From: Perilla frutescens
Lineage: Eukaryota > Streptophyta > Magnoliopsida > Lamiales > Lamiaceae
Direction: 5' to 3'
Length of the DNA: 64,000 nt
Assembly: GCA_026008535.1 (NCBI GenBank)
Contig: BRKX01000002.1
Location: forward strand, 32,231,501 to 32,295,500
How positions within the stretch are numbered: position 1 is the stretch's first letter; every line of letters starts with the position of its first letter. The notes under the pieces are model-generated. The model was not told the origin of the DNA and made no database searches. It was given only the letters and a program-made list of their open reading frames with translations. Shown here one piece after another: positions 24,590-35,397 of this stretch. A program made the translations under genes and the position numbers.

Positions 24590-25035
24590 TTGATAGCAAT
24601 CGATTTGGTAGTATACGAGTATATGTTTGCTAATTGTTTTGGCTGAATGTATAATGGCATATGATTTGGACTGTATTAGCAAAATTATTTGTTGTAATAG
24701 CATATCTGTATGAAAATGTTAGCTTTTGGTATTTATTTGAAGACATTTAGCAAACTATCTGATATTTATTATGAAATACATGTGTATTGTTAGCAAAATA
24801 CATCTGCATATGTTAGATAACTTTCATGGTAACCAAATTTGCTACAATTTGAATCTGAGCATAGAAGGGAATCTTAGTTGATATTTTTTTTCATGTAGTT
24901 TAACAATTGATTTGGGGCGGAATTAGGAAATTTATTTGTTCTATTAGCAAATATTATCGAACCTGATAGCAATCGATATCTGTTTGAATAAATTTACCAA
25001 TCATTGTGCGAAAGTGTATCAATTTTATGAATAAA
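24590..25035 (+). repeat. Approximately 460-bp direct repeat, copy 2
   Basis: Second copy of the repeat at 23255-23725. Shared landmarks in order are GGCATATGATTTGGACTGTA, GAAATACATGTGTATTG, TCATGGTAACCAAATTTGCT and GAGCATAGAAGGGAATCTTA. A further 115-bp direct repeat (CATAAAAATTATATGCC ... CATCCATAATTATACAAATG) occurs at about 25030-25150 and 25318-25430. Confidence 0.8.
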
Positions 25036-25773
25036 TTTTAGCAAAATGCCGTAAAAATTATATGCCATGCACACATGTATAAAGGTTATCAAGAGTTTTT
25101 GCCATAAAAATTATTGCACATCCATAATTATACAAATGAAAATAACAAATAAAAAATACATATGCTAGTTATAATTACCATTTAATATTGGAAACTATTT
25201 GTATGAATTTGCAGAATTTTAATCTGTATGGAGGATGTTTTACATGTGAAATATAAAAAACGTCTTAAATTAGCAAATGTTATTGAAGTTATTAGCAAAT
25301 ATATAAGTGTGGATAGCAAAATGCCATAAAAATTATATGCCAGGCACACATGTATATAGGTTATCAAGATATTTTCCATAAAAATTATTGCACATCCATA
25401 ATTATACAAATGAAAACGACAAATAAAAAAAAATTAATACAAAAAAAAATTAACAGTAAGCAGCAGCGTTGAGAAAAAAAATGGCTGGAAATTTATTTTA
25501 AAAATAAATTAAAATAGAATCAATAATTGCAAGGATTATGGAAATTTTCCTAAAATGTGGGATTAGATTTTATATGATAAGATTTGAATTACAAGTATAA
25601 CCCTGACTTAATTAAATTATTATACAATTTGCAATCTGATCCCTCATATATAAACGGATCTTGTCCATCCAAATAACTAGATCCTATGGCTGATATTCAT
25701 TCCTATTTCCTACACAGGGATTGTGTTCCTATTTGAACTCTGATCTATCTATCTATATATATATATATATATA

Positions 25774-27226
25774 GTGAATGGTTCAAATGAGAACCAAGTC
25801 CCCACATGAGAAATTATGAACCAATTCGAGTCCTAGATATTATTAGATCTAACGGTCATAGTTAAGTCAATATTTTAGTCAAAGTAAGATGACGAATTTG
25901 TAATATTAGAGAATCTTAATGAAGGAGAGTTATTTTCGTAATTTAGAAATTCAGTTATATTTTTTGGATTTTGGATTCAATTTTCGGAGTTAAATAGACA
26001 ATAGTTAAAAACTATTGTCTTTCCACACATATGTATTGATAAGCTAACATGACATTATGACATATATATGTTGCTAATATTAATGAATTATGTTGCTAAC
26101 ATGAGAAACTCATATTAATAACTTGACGGAAGCATATTGATAAATTAATACGTGTTAACCAATATTCATCTCACATTGGACCACAGTTAAAATAACATTG
26201 TACAATATGTTGTAACATTATACATAAATCATATTGCTAATATGTTACTAACATATATTGCTAATATGTGTACAATGATTTGTTAAGTGTAAACAATAAT
26301 TTGCTAATATGAAAATAACGATCTGCTAACATGATTTTTAAGTGTTATTTTTTTACAGTTTTCATGATGAAATAACATCCTTCAATCAAACGGTTATAAT
26401 ATTTTCAATGGTTAATATTTTTTTAAAATCCCGTTTTTTGTTGAAAAATAGACTAAACTAACTTTCCACTATATATAGTTCATGTTTTACTTATTTTCAT
26501 ATGATAGCAGTTGTGTATTTAAAGTTGGATATTGTGTATAAATTAAGATGTTTCATATTAGCAACATAAATACACGATGATAGCAATGATGTGGTCCAAT
26601 GTTAGCAATGTCTGACTGTTACAACTTATATACGCCTAAATATGAATTTTTGTACTCCCTCCGTCTCATTTTGATAGACTTGTTTTCCTTTTTGGTATGT
26701 CCCGATATATAGGCATGTTTCTATATATATTTAGCTAATTTACTAATATATACCCCTATTTAATATGTTCACATTAGACATTTATTTAATATCAAAGAAA
26801 TAAATAAGGGCATAATAGGAAATTTCTTAATTAATTATCTTTCCCAACACTTTTCTTAATCTCCGTGAAAAACTCCAATCAGCCTATCAAAATGGGACGG
26901 AGGGAGTAATTTTTATCAATTTTTGTAGAAACAAACATATGCAATATACATCTTAAATGAAAGAGTATGAAAAAATATTTAATTTGATATATTATTCGAG
27001 TTAATTGGATTTAAAACGAACGAGTCATGATTGTTTAAAGTTTTTAAGAATTTTTATAAACATGATGACATTACTATTTAAAAAATATATGTAAATACCC
27101 TTATTTTTTAAATTTCTCATATTTATAATTATGTCACCTCATTTTTATCCTCCGTGTCATCAAAATTGATCAATTTGATTGGTTCCTAGGTTCTCATGTT
27201 AGGATTGGTTCCTATATAAACCTACT

Positions 27227-27229
<3 letters not shown>
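25774..27229. mobile_element. TIR element flanked by (TA)n, with GCTAAYAT motif array
   Basis: The left end GTGAATGGTTCAAATGAGAA and the right end, inverted GTGAGTAGGTTTATATAGGA then ACCAATCCTAACATGAGAAC, are related inverted repeats. Both sides abut (TA)n tracts. The interior reiterates TTGCTAATAT/TTGCTAACAT at 26040-26600. A Stowaway MITE is nested at 26655-26906. No coding capacity. Confidence 0.6.
26655..26906. mobile_element. Stowaway MITE
   Basis: Near-perfect terminal inverted repeats CTCCCTCCGTCTCATTTTGA and (inverted right end) CTCCCTCCGTCCCATTTTGA. They are flanked by the TA duplication (26653-26654, 26907-26908). This is the canonical plant Stowaway structure and a clean nested insertion. 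Confidence 0.92.
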
Positions 27230-27265
<36 letters not shown>

Positions 27266-27268
<3 letters not shown>

Positions 27269-27418
27269 GGTGGGTTCAAATAGGAACCAATCCCACCGTG
27301 AGAACCTAGGAACCAATCTAAAATGAGAGATTTATATTACTAATATCAAGAGATTATGTTGCTAATATATTTGGTTCCTAGGTTCTCACGGGGGAATTTG
27401 GTTCCTATTTGATCATTT

Positions 27419-27421
<3 letters not shown>
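27266..27421. mobile_element. Short MITE of the GGGTGGGTTCAAATAGGAACC family in (TA)n
   Basis: About 156 bp between two (TA)n tracts. The left end GGGTGGGTTCAAATAGGAAC and the right end, inverted ATGATCAAATAGGAACCAAA, are followed on both sides by CGTGAGAACCTAGGAACCAA. The core has three TACTAATAT/TGCTAATAT motifs. It is the compact member of the family seen at 21915 and 25774. Confidence 0.8.
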
Positions 27422-27454
<33 letters not shown>

Positions 27455-28443
27455 CACTATGACTATGATCAATTTTAACTTTTAACATTGTCCATTATTA
27501 TAAAATAAAATAATATCAAGTATCGCGCAAGAGATATACTAATTGATAGAAATTGGATCACCTATTGCAAATCATGTTGCATTCCCTGTTGCAACTTTTT
27601 AATATTTTTTTAAAAAAATATTTATTTATTTTTTAATTTATATTTATTCATTTATTTTAATTTAAATTTTCTATCTCAGATCCATCCTTCCCAATTAGAA
27701 TATATTAAAAAAATTAAAAAATAAATTAAAAAATAAATTAAAAAAAAACTTAATTATACAACAACAAATATAATATAAATGGCAACAAAAATCTTTTCTG
27801 TAGTTGATATATCAAAATTTGAAAGAATGGCCGCGTCCACAACCGAGTCAACCCCGAGTCTCATCCACGTGAACCCCGATCCGATCCACCTGTGTTTAGT
27901 TTAGTTGTTGTTATCTGTGCGTGCGTGCGTGTGTAGCAATCGAAAGTCAAAAGACGGAGGTAAAAAAGAATCGCGGTCACAACGCTGTCGTTTAAGCTGG
28001 CTAGGATGTGATTAGATGGGACGGGCGTACTGGTTGGCGGAGCCTACATGACCTGAGATTGACTCTGTGGGCCCTCGGTCTTTCTTGAAGATTTTTTGAC
28101 CGTCCAATGATAGATGAACTTAGTGACATGTTTGGTTACAATGTTGCCGTATCAAAATCTCACCCTTCCGATTTTATTTTTTCACGTGTTATATATTTTT
28201 TTAAAATTTAAGTAAAAAGTATAAACTTTCATTAACCTACAAGCTCTCGGGAGGAAGAACTTTCAAAATACAATTCAAGATTGGACTTTTTATGTCGAAT
28301 TCAACTATAATTAGCTTGTTGGAATTGAATTGTCACGACCTAACCAATATCCTTCTCCACTCCTCCCAAATAGGATAGATATGTCCGATGAGTCATCAAG
28401 GTTCATTGTTGTATTACGTTTGACACTTCGATCCACTTCTATT
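27455..28443. other. Unassigned spacer
   Basis: AT-rich DNA with one higher-GC patch at about 27830-28130 containing CCGAGTCAACCCCGAGTC and a (TGCG)n-like run. That patch resembles a decayed promoter or UTR, but no open frame or known motif supports a gene. Confidence 0.35.
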
Positions 28444-28909
28444 CAGTGTTGGTCCTGATATTTCGGGGACGCATGACAAAATAAAAAAGCGAGGTCCTTA
28501 CACACACATACACACACTTTACGAGCCTTTCGAAAAAAATTCAATGTTGCTTTCAGCTTAATTTTTGAAAAAGTGTAATCAATTCAGTGTTGTATTTATC
28601 CTAAATTTTGAGATAAAAAGACAACATGTAAATAGACTTTATTATATTAAATATGATAGAAAATATTTTGTTGTTATCGATCTATAATTTACTGATAATA
28701 TTCGAAGAATGAAAATTGTTAGATTCGGATAGTAATATTTTAAAAAATAAATAGATTGATGATACATACATTTTTTTTATTAGGCCTTGTATATATTTTA
28801 AAATTTATTTTTTAAATATAATATTTAAATAAATATAAAAATTAGAAACCCCAATAAAATGGAAACCATAGACGATGGTCCTCCTGACCACCTCTAAGGG
28901 CCGGCCCTG
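28444..28909. mobile_element. Nonautonomous hAT-like element
   Basis: The left end CAGTGTTGGTCCTGATATTT and the right end, inverted CAGGGCCGGCCCTTAGAGGT, resemble the common plant CAGGGCCGGCCCT hAT termini. The 8-bp flanks CTTCTATT and CCTCTACT match at 6 of 8 positions, consistent with an aged duplication. No transposase. Confidence 0.55.
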
Positions 28910-29307
28910 CCTCTACTAATGGCCCCATTCTAGCTCACATTAATTGAGGTTTTAGTTTAAAATAAGTCTTACAGTTGTGAAACAATAATTCATGGCAAAG
29001 AGAGATTGTTTGTCCAAATCTCATGCTCTAGTAAGACAAGTTTCTAATTGTGACATATGAAATCGTGGATACGACATCTTACCTAAATTTATCAACATTT
29101 TGAGGCAAAGATCAGTAGTGCTTTCTCGTGCTTTGACTTGAATAATTAAGGGTTTGCATTTTTCGAGTAAGTGTAGCATTGATTGCCCTCACATTGAATA
29201 GAGTTAGTGATGGTACATTTTGAGCGAGCACTCGTTTTTATTTATTGAATTAAAATACTACATATTTAAATATGTGAAAACTAATAAAAGTAGATAAAAA
29301 CTTGCAT
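28910..29307. other. Unassigned spacer
   Basis: No gene or repeat boundary recognised. The sequence is AT-rich and ends at the terminal repeat of the next element. Confidence 0.35.
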
Positions 29308-30787
29308 GAGACCGTCTAACGGATTTCTTATATTAGACGGGTTAAAATCCACCCAAATCTGCCCCCACGCCTAGGCTTGTAAGCTGCACGCGCCCCCACG
29401 CCCGGCGCGTGTAGCTCACGCTTTTGTGCATTTTTTTTGTTCCTTCCCTTTTTTCGGGGACTGGGCAAACACCCTTTTTTCTTCTTTCTTTCTTTCTTCT
29501 CTTTTTTTTTTTGTTTCCTTCTTTTTCTTCTTTCTTCTTTTTTTCTTCGTTCTTTTTTTCTTTCTTTCTTCTCATTTTTTTCGTCTCTTTTTTTTCTTTT
29601 TTTTCTTTTTTTTAATAATTATAATATAATCATTTCAGGGTATACATTTATTTTTTTTAAAAAAAAATTTCCTGGCGATTGACTAATTATTGAGTCAAAA
29701 AAGAAGTATCATTAATTATAAAGTAAAATATCATTAACTATGAGTGGAGTATATCATTAACCAAAGTATCATTATTTTTGAGGTGAAGTATTATTAACTC
29801 ACACATGAGTATCATTATTTATGGGGTGGAGTGGAGTCTCGTTACTATGGAAAAAAGTATCACTAATTGAAGAAAAGTATTATTAATTGCAGAAGAAAGT
29901 ATCACTAATTAGAAGAAAAGTATCACTCATTGCAGAAGAAAGTATCACTAATTGCAAAAGAAAGTATTACTAATTAGAAGAAAAGTATCACTAATTAGAA
30001 GAAAAGTATCACTAATTGCAGAAGAAAGTATCACTAATTAGAACAAAAGTATCACTAATTGCATAAAAAAGTAAGTATTACTAATTAGAAAAAAAATATT
30101 AGTATAAACATATTGCAATTCAAAAATTGAATCATTAGCTACATAAAAGAAAATATTGCAATTCAAAAATTGAACATGATAGTGAGTAGTTACTACTCAT
30201 TATATTAGTGATGCTTCATTTTTTTATTACGAGTGATACTTACTTTATAATTAATGATACTTCTCTGTTGTTAATTTAATAATTAATGCTTAGTTATCGG
30301 TAATTTTCATTTTAATGAAAATATAACTTTTATCTGGTGAAGTATCATTAACTGTGATGTGAATTATCTTAATTATGGATGAAGTATCATTAACAAATCA
30401 TTATAAAAAAACACACAAAAAAGAAGAAAAACTGCCAAAGAAGAAGGAAAAAAACTGCCAAAGATGAAGGAAAAAACTGCGAAAAAAAGAAAAGAAAAGA
30501 AAACACGTTTCTGAAGAGAGAAAAAAGAAGAAGAAGAAAACACGTTTTTGAAGAGAGAGAGAAAAAAAAAGAGGTGAACACGTTTCTGGAAAGAAAAAAG
30601 AAGAAGAAGAAGAGAACTAACATGTTTTTGGAAAAGAAAAAAAGAAAAAAAAAATTGAATATAAAAAAAGGCAGGGGGAGATCATTAAAAAAAATAAAAA
30701 AGAAAAGAAAAAAAGAGGGGGGACCACTTTGATGGGTCAAATAATATCCGTCTAACGTAAGGGGATTTGTTAGACCGTCTAACAGGA
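29308..30787. mobile_element. TIR element with AAGTATCACTAATT array and purine/pyrimidine arms
   Basis: The left end GAGACCGTCTAACGGATTTC and the right end, inverted TTAGACGGTCTAACAAATCC, each continue to TTAGACGG about 30 bases in. The left arm then has a GC-rich stretch and a long pyrimidine tract (29440-29615). The centre (29700-30390) reiterates AAGTATCA(C/T)TAATT about every 18-25 bases. The right arm is a purine tract (30410-30720) with repeated AACACGTTTCTGAAGAG units. No gene; the phenylalanine- and lysine-rich frames are composition artefacts. Confidence 0.65.
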
Positions 30788-30854
30788 GTGTGCCCCATAA
30801 AAGTATGTATGGACACGAGGATTGGTTGGGTTATTTTGAGACCTATAATAAAAA

Positions 30855-32498
30855 CGGTAAAGATGAGTGTCCAGATTCCGAACGTTCAGAATCTATTTAA
30901 TTAAAGTTTTAATATAATTAATTAGTTGTAATTACTCTTATGCCCTCTGTAACATAAATTTTTGTATTTAATTTAGTAACAAAAATGTTTACAATTCAGA
31001 TGATTTTTGGATAAAAATATATTTTCACGGATTCAATCTCTATTTTTCATCTGATTCTCCGCTTCAAAACTTAATCTTCAAATGGTCTTTGAAATCTTTA
31101 GAGTAAATTTGTCTCTTTGATTTTATCGGACTTGTTGTTTGAACTTGGTCTTCGAAGCTTTCGGGGAAGATTTATATCATCGATCTTTTTTTACTTGGTG
31201 TTTGGACTTGATAACGTTAATTTAGAGGATTGTCGCCTTGTTTCCGGATCAAACGCTGATTTCGAGATGAATTTGGTGAAGAACGCCTTTGACTGTCTTG
31301 CTTATGAATCAAACGATGACTTCATGATGAATTTGGTGAAGAACGATTTGAATATTTGAGAGAATTTCACTCATGGATTTTCTTCTCAAATTTTTGAACT
31401 TTTTAAATGATTTCTGACGTGATTTTCAACTGATATGGAGACCTCTATTTATAATTGTAGGTATGAATATCTAGGGCTGACGTGGCGCGATTTCATCGGC
31501 TCTTGAATATTGATATACATCTCTTCAAAGATATTTACTTGTTGCCAAAGACTCTTGATGTTTATCACATAATAACATCTTTATTATTTACATATTTTAT
31601 CTAATTTTGGATTTCATAAGATTCTAAAACTAAATAAATATATAAAAATCAATAAAAATTATTATATATATTTTATAAATTTTCACCGTCTACAACCTTA
31701 CTCACTTTTGGCTCCAAGACTCGTGATTAAAGTAGTAAATTATCCCCCCCCTCTCTCTCTCTCTCAATCTCAAAGTCCCATTTTTTTTATAATTTCGGCC
31801 AAATCTCAATATAAAAATATGATTTATTTTATGTAACCCTAAAATCTTTTATATAATTAAGCCACGCAAAAATTTCAAATTACACAAAAATATTTTCACC
31901 ACATGAATAATAATAGAAACGTGTCTTCATTGATTGCCGATATATTTGGAGAAGATTCGGAGAATGGCTTTGAAGGAGGAAGGATTGGAAATATAAGTTC
32001 GAATCCTTTTAATGTAAATAATGATGATGAGAGTTCGGCGGATGAAGCATCACAGAATCAATCAGAAAATCACATTTTTGAAGGTGGCCAAAATCCGTCA
32101 GAAAATCCTTCACTTGTTCCAACCAACATTAATGGTGAAACTGAAAGCGGACTTGAAACATATATGGAGTATGCAACTTTAGATAGTCTATTTCATGACT
32201 ATCAAGAACATACTAGACGTATTGGGTTTAGTGTTGAGAAAAGAATAAATCGAAAAGCGGGTGAAGATGTATACAAGTATGCTCTTTTTGTTTGTAGTAA
32301 GTTTGGAAAACCAAGTTCACTATCTGCTTCCAAGAAAATTATGCGTAAAGCTAGGCTTAATGCCAAGAGGCTAATAGATGGAACTTGGGTTGTTTCAAAA
32401 ACGTGTTTTGATCACAATCATGAACTTGACTCAAATTTTTTAATATTACTAATATAACCCTATCTGGATATCCAGATTCTGGATGTCTAGCACTACCC
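30855..32498 (+). mobile_element. Mutator-like element carrying a FAR1-domain ORF
   Basis: Flanked by the perfect 9-bp duplication TAATAAAAA (30846-30854 and 32499-32507), the length typical of MULEs. The ends are weak inverted repeats: left GGTAAAGATGAGTGTCCAGA, right inverted GGTAGTGCTAGACATCCAGA. The 1,644-bp interior holds one ORF (31903-32457) whose stop lies only about 40 bases before the right end. A short spliced or decayed region lies at 31117-31359. No MULE transposase domain is present. Confidence 0.75.
31903..32457 (+). CDS. FAR1-type DNA-binding-domain protein in a MULE
   Basis: ORF of 184 codons. An acidic Asn/Ser/Glu-rich N-terminus (residues 1-85) precedes a FAR1 domain (about 90-175): DYQEHTRRIGFSVEKRINRK, then YALFVCSKFGKP, RKARLNAKRLIDGTWVVSK and the zinc-ligand motif FDHNHEL. 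FAR1 domains are WRKY-GCM1 type zinc fingers of FHY3/FAR1 proteins and of their MULE-transposase ancestors. The usual CKARLNA cysteine is Arg here (codon CGT at 32344-32346), so one expected zinc ligand is lost. The protein stops right after the finger, without MULE transposase or SWIM domain, like the FAR1-only FRF proteins. It may be a deletion derivative of an autonomous element. Confidence 0.65.
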   Translation: MNNNRNVSSLIADIFGEDSENGFEGGRIGNISSNPFNVNNDDESSADEASQNQSENHIFEGGQNPSENPSLVPTNINGETESGLETYMEYATLDSLFHDYQEHTRRIGFSVEKRINRKAGEDVYKYALFVCSKFGKPSSLSASKKIMRKARLNAKRLIDGTWVVSKTCFDHNHELDSNFLILLI

Positions 32499-32507
32499 TA
32501 ATAAAAA

Positions 32508-34090
32508 TATTACGTTCGGAATGATATAGAATAAACTTGATCATATATTATCCTTCAAATAAAAATAAGTGTGGTTTTTAATTACAACTATGCATCCTAT
32601 ATAGAAACATACGATAGAGTTTAATATAAGCTTGATTAAATAGTGGGGGAGGGGGTGAAAGTCAATAATTAACACATGTACTACGTAAATAAAGGGTAAA
32701 CAAGGAAGGAAATCAAAATTCTTTGAACTTAATTATTCGTCTTGAACTTATTTAAAAAGTACATGTACCCATACAACTATTTTGCCTTCTAAATAGTTTA
32801 AAATTGTTAATTTTTTCTTAAAGTTTTCGTTTTAATCTTCCTTTTAAATAAATATTATCAATCTTGGCTTAAAGTTTGAGTAAATTAAGTTTATATAAAA
32901 GGAAATCTAACTATATAGCTTTAGGGATTGGATAGTTCAAGCATTCTACTCTACTACTCTATGCCTAGTTGACAAAATCTAGGAAATCTAAATGATATAA
33001 ATGACTCTTTTTTTCTTATAACATGTGATTGTGATCAGACAAAATCCAATCCATACATATAAAAAATAATCAATACCGCTTTTATTTATTGGAAATATTT
33101 TTTTTTGGACATGTGCTGAAATAATTTTGCAACAAACATGAAAAGAATAGAGATATATATGTCAAGTTGCAAACCAAGTTCATTTATTTTACGTAGTGTG
33201 TCTAATAATATATTCAAGATTAATAATAAAAGTGTTTCCAGTAATCACTTTTTAGTAATCCTAATCTCCAGCGACTGGTCAAGAATTAAGGCACATTGGT
33301 AGTTATTCAGTTGATTTTTTTAATGCGCGCATATGCGTGTGATTTTTATATACTCACTTTTTTTATCCTGCATTTAAGGTTGCAACTTGCAAAAATGTGT
33401 GTACTTTTTCTTGCTGTAATTCCATTAGCTAGTCACATCTCCTCATTGTATTATATTAATTTGTACTAGTTATATATCACATGCGAAAATATGTTTGTGG
33501 ACCAATCATAATTTTCAATTTAATTTTGGACCTAAATATATAGATCGATACGATACGTAATTACAGATGATGAACTGATTATTACTAATAACATTTCATT
33601 ATAATAATGTGTAACAGTAAATACCTTCCCACCAGAACAGGTGAAATCTCTTTCTATCTACCATGATTAGGTTAATTCTCTTAATCAGAAAATGATAATT
33701 ATACTTACGACATTTTAATAAGGTGGACTTGTAGGAGTGAGCGCTATAATGATCCTTAATATAATATAATAATTACTACTAATTATGTGTAAGTGGAAAA
33801 GTGCTATATTTTATTTCCAAGTATACATAGGTTAACGGAAAGAATGTTTTTCCACTTAGACATAGTAAAATCAATTTAATTAATTAATTACAGGTTGGCA
33901 TCTTGAAGGGTCTAAAATATTCATCGTCTATTATAATATTTTAATTCTTCCAACTAAGGAGCTCGATTCCATGAATCATTTCTAGTAACAAAAGATGTGA
34001 CACATTTAGAGGACCAGGCGACCAGCATCAATTATATTAATTAGTTGGGTACTTATTAATAATTTCTAAATTCACTAAATGAAGAAAAAG
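32508..34090. other. Unassigned AT-rich spacer
   Basis: No credible coding frame, RNA gene or complete transposon was recognised in this AT-rich stretch. Confidence 0.35.
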
Positions 34091-34093
34091 TTA

Positions 34094-35111
34094 CAATACA
34101 AGAAATTGCGTTTTAGCGATGAACATTAACCACGGACCGTTTTCCGTCGGCATTTGCGACATATCTTCTGTCGCTAAATGTTTTAGAGTTTTAAATTAGC
34201 AGATAACGACAGATTAACGACTGAATTGTCGTTATTAGGTTTAACGACGGATGTTTTCCGTCATTAAATTATTTTCAAGTTAATTTAATTTAAATTAAAC
34301 TCTACCGATGGACAACTTAATTCCGCCGATCACAGAGCATGTCAGTCGTTAGTGTATCTTCTACAGATCCTCTACAGCCCGACACTCAGGTTGTAATCTT
34401 AGAGTTGCAAGCGAAGATGGACGCACATGCAAGCTTCTTCGGGCTGAATAGATACGTCAGCAACAAGAGATGATACAACAACAGACGGCAATGCTCGAGC
34501 CGATGCGGGCGCAGTTTATGGGTCATCCTTCATCCTCATTCTGATTACATTTAGAAATACTGTTATTTTATCACATTTATTGTCATTTAGAAATATCGCA
34601 CCATTATTTTATGACATTTTATGTGTTTTGTCGGATATATATATATATACATATATCATTTTATGTGTTTCTATTTGTGTTTTGACAAAATTTATAAACA
34701 AAAATCGAAATCAGAATAAATATTAAAATATAATAATAATAATAATAATAATTAACGAAGGAAAAATTCTATCGTTAGATTTAATGACGGTATTAGCGAC
34801 GAAATATTTCATCGTTAATATGAATATGCGAACGTAAATGCGGCCTTTCTAACGATAGATATTTGCAATCGTTAGATTTAACGATGGATATTTTCATCGT
34901 TAGAGTCTTCAAACGACGACCGTTGACGGGGATTGAATTTATGACGGACATATCCGTCGTTAACATCTAACGACTGTAAATTTCCGTCGTTAAATTAGGC
35001 GTCATTGAATGTTCTAATGACGGACCTTGTCCGTCGTTACTCGTTAAGTTAACTTAACGACAAAAAATCGATGGTTATCGACGGATATTTTCTCGCGATT
35101 TTCTTGTAGTG
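34094..35111. mobile_element. Nonautonomous CACTA element
   Basis: The left end CAATACAAGAAATTGCG (first triplet mutated from CAC) and the right end, inverted CACTACAAGAAAATCGCG, are terminal inverted repeats. They are flanked by the 3-bp duplication TTA (34091-34093, 35112-35114), as CACTA elements require. Subterminal zones are full of CCGTCGTTA/TAACGACGG motifs. Around 34360-34545 lies a small coding relic (VVILELQAKMDAHAS reading) similar to the coiled C-terminal part of plant CACTA-associated transposase proteins, with stops. Confidence 0.85.
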
Positions 35112-35195
35112 TTATTTGTTCAATCAAAAAAAAAATACAACGTTTCATACCTACATAGTTAAGAAGAGCCAATAAAAAAAATGGAAGATGAAGTT

Positions 35196-35196
<1 letters not shown>

Positions 35197-35251
<55 letters not shown>
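35197..35251. repeat. (TTA)n microsatellite
   Basis: About 18 uninterrupted copies of the trinucleotide ATT/TTA. Confidence 0.95.
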
Positions 35252-35397
35252 GAATGTTTAAGAGTTGCGATTGATCAGTGTATAGAGTCAAATAAGTTAT
35301 AATTAGAGTCCATACATCATCTTAGCTTTTGATCTAACTTAATTTGATCATTGCATAAAATCTTATCAAGACTTATCATATACTGTATATATATATA

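Larger units (their letters stand above)
21915..25755. mobile_element. Large nonautonomous TIR element in (TA)n carrying gene fragments
   Basis: Inverted ends: left GGGTGGGTTAAAATGG then TATGTAGGAAATAGGAAC; right, inverted, GAGTTCAAATAGGAAC then TGTGTAGGAAATAGGAAT. Similarity extends about 80 bases, including CATAGATCTAG versus CATAGGATCTAG. Both sides abut (TA)n microsatellites. The 3.8 kb interior carries a sulfotransferase pseudogene fragment, a coding-like ORF and long arrays with the motif TTAGCAAAT. No transposase is seen. Elements in (TA)n tracts recall the rice Micron MITEs, but this is much larger. Confidence 0.7.

Noticed and set aside
22885..25330. CRISPR-like array of short repeated words
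   Set aside because: The words are only 6-9 bases, spaced irregularly and lie in plant transposon DNA. There is no repeat-spacer regularity.
29424..29682. Phenylalanine/serine-rich open frames on the + strand
   Set aside because: They are readings of a long pyrimidine tract in several frames at once, so low complexity and not genes.
30390..30740. Phenylalanine-rich frame on the minus strand
   Set aside because: It is the complement of the purine arm of a TIR element, with no family motif.
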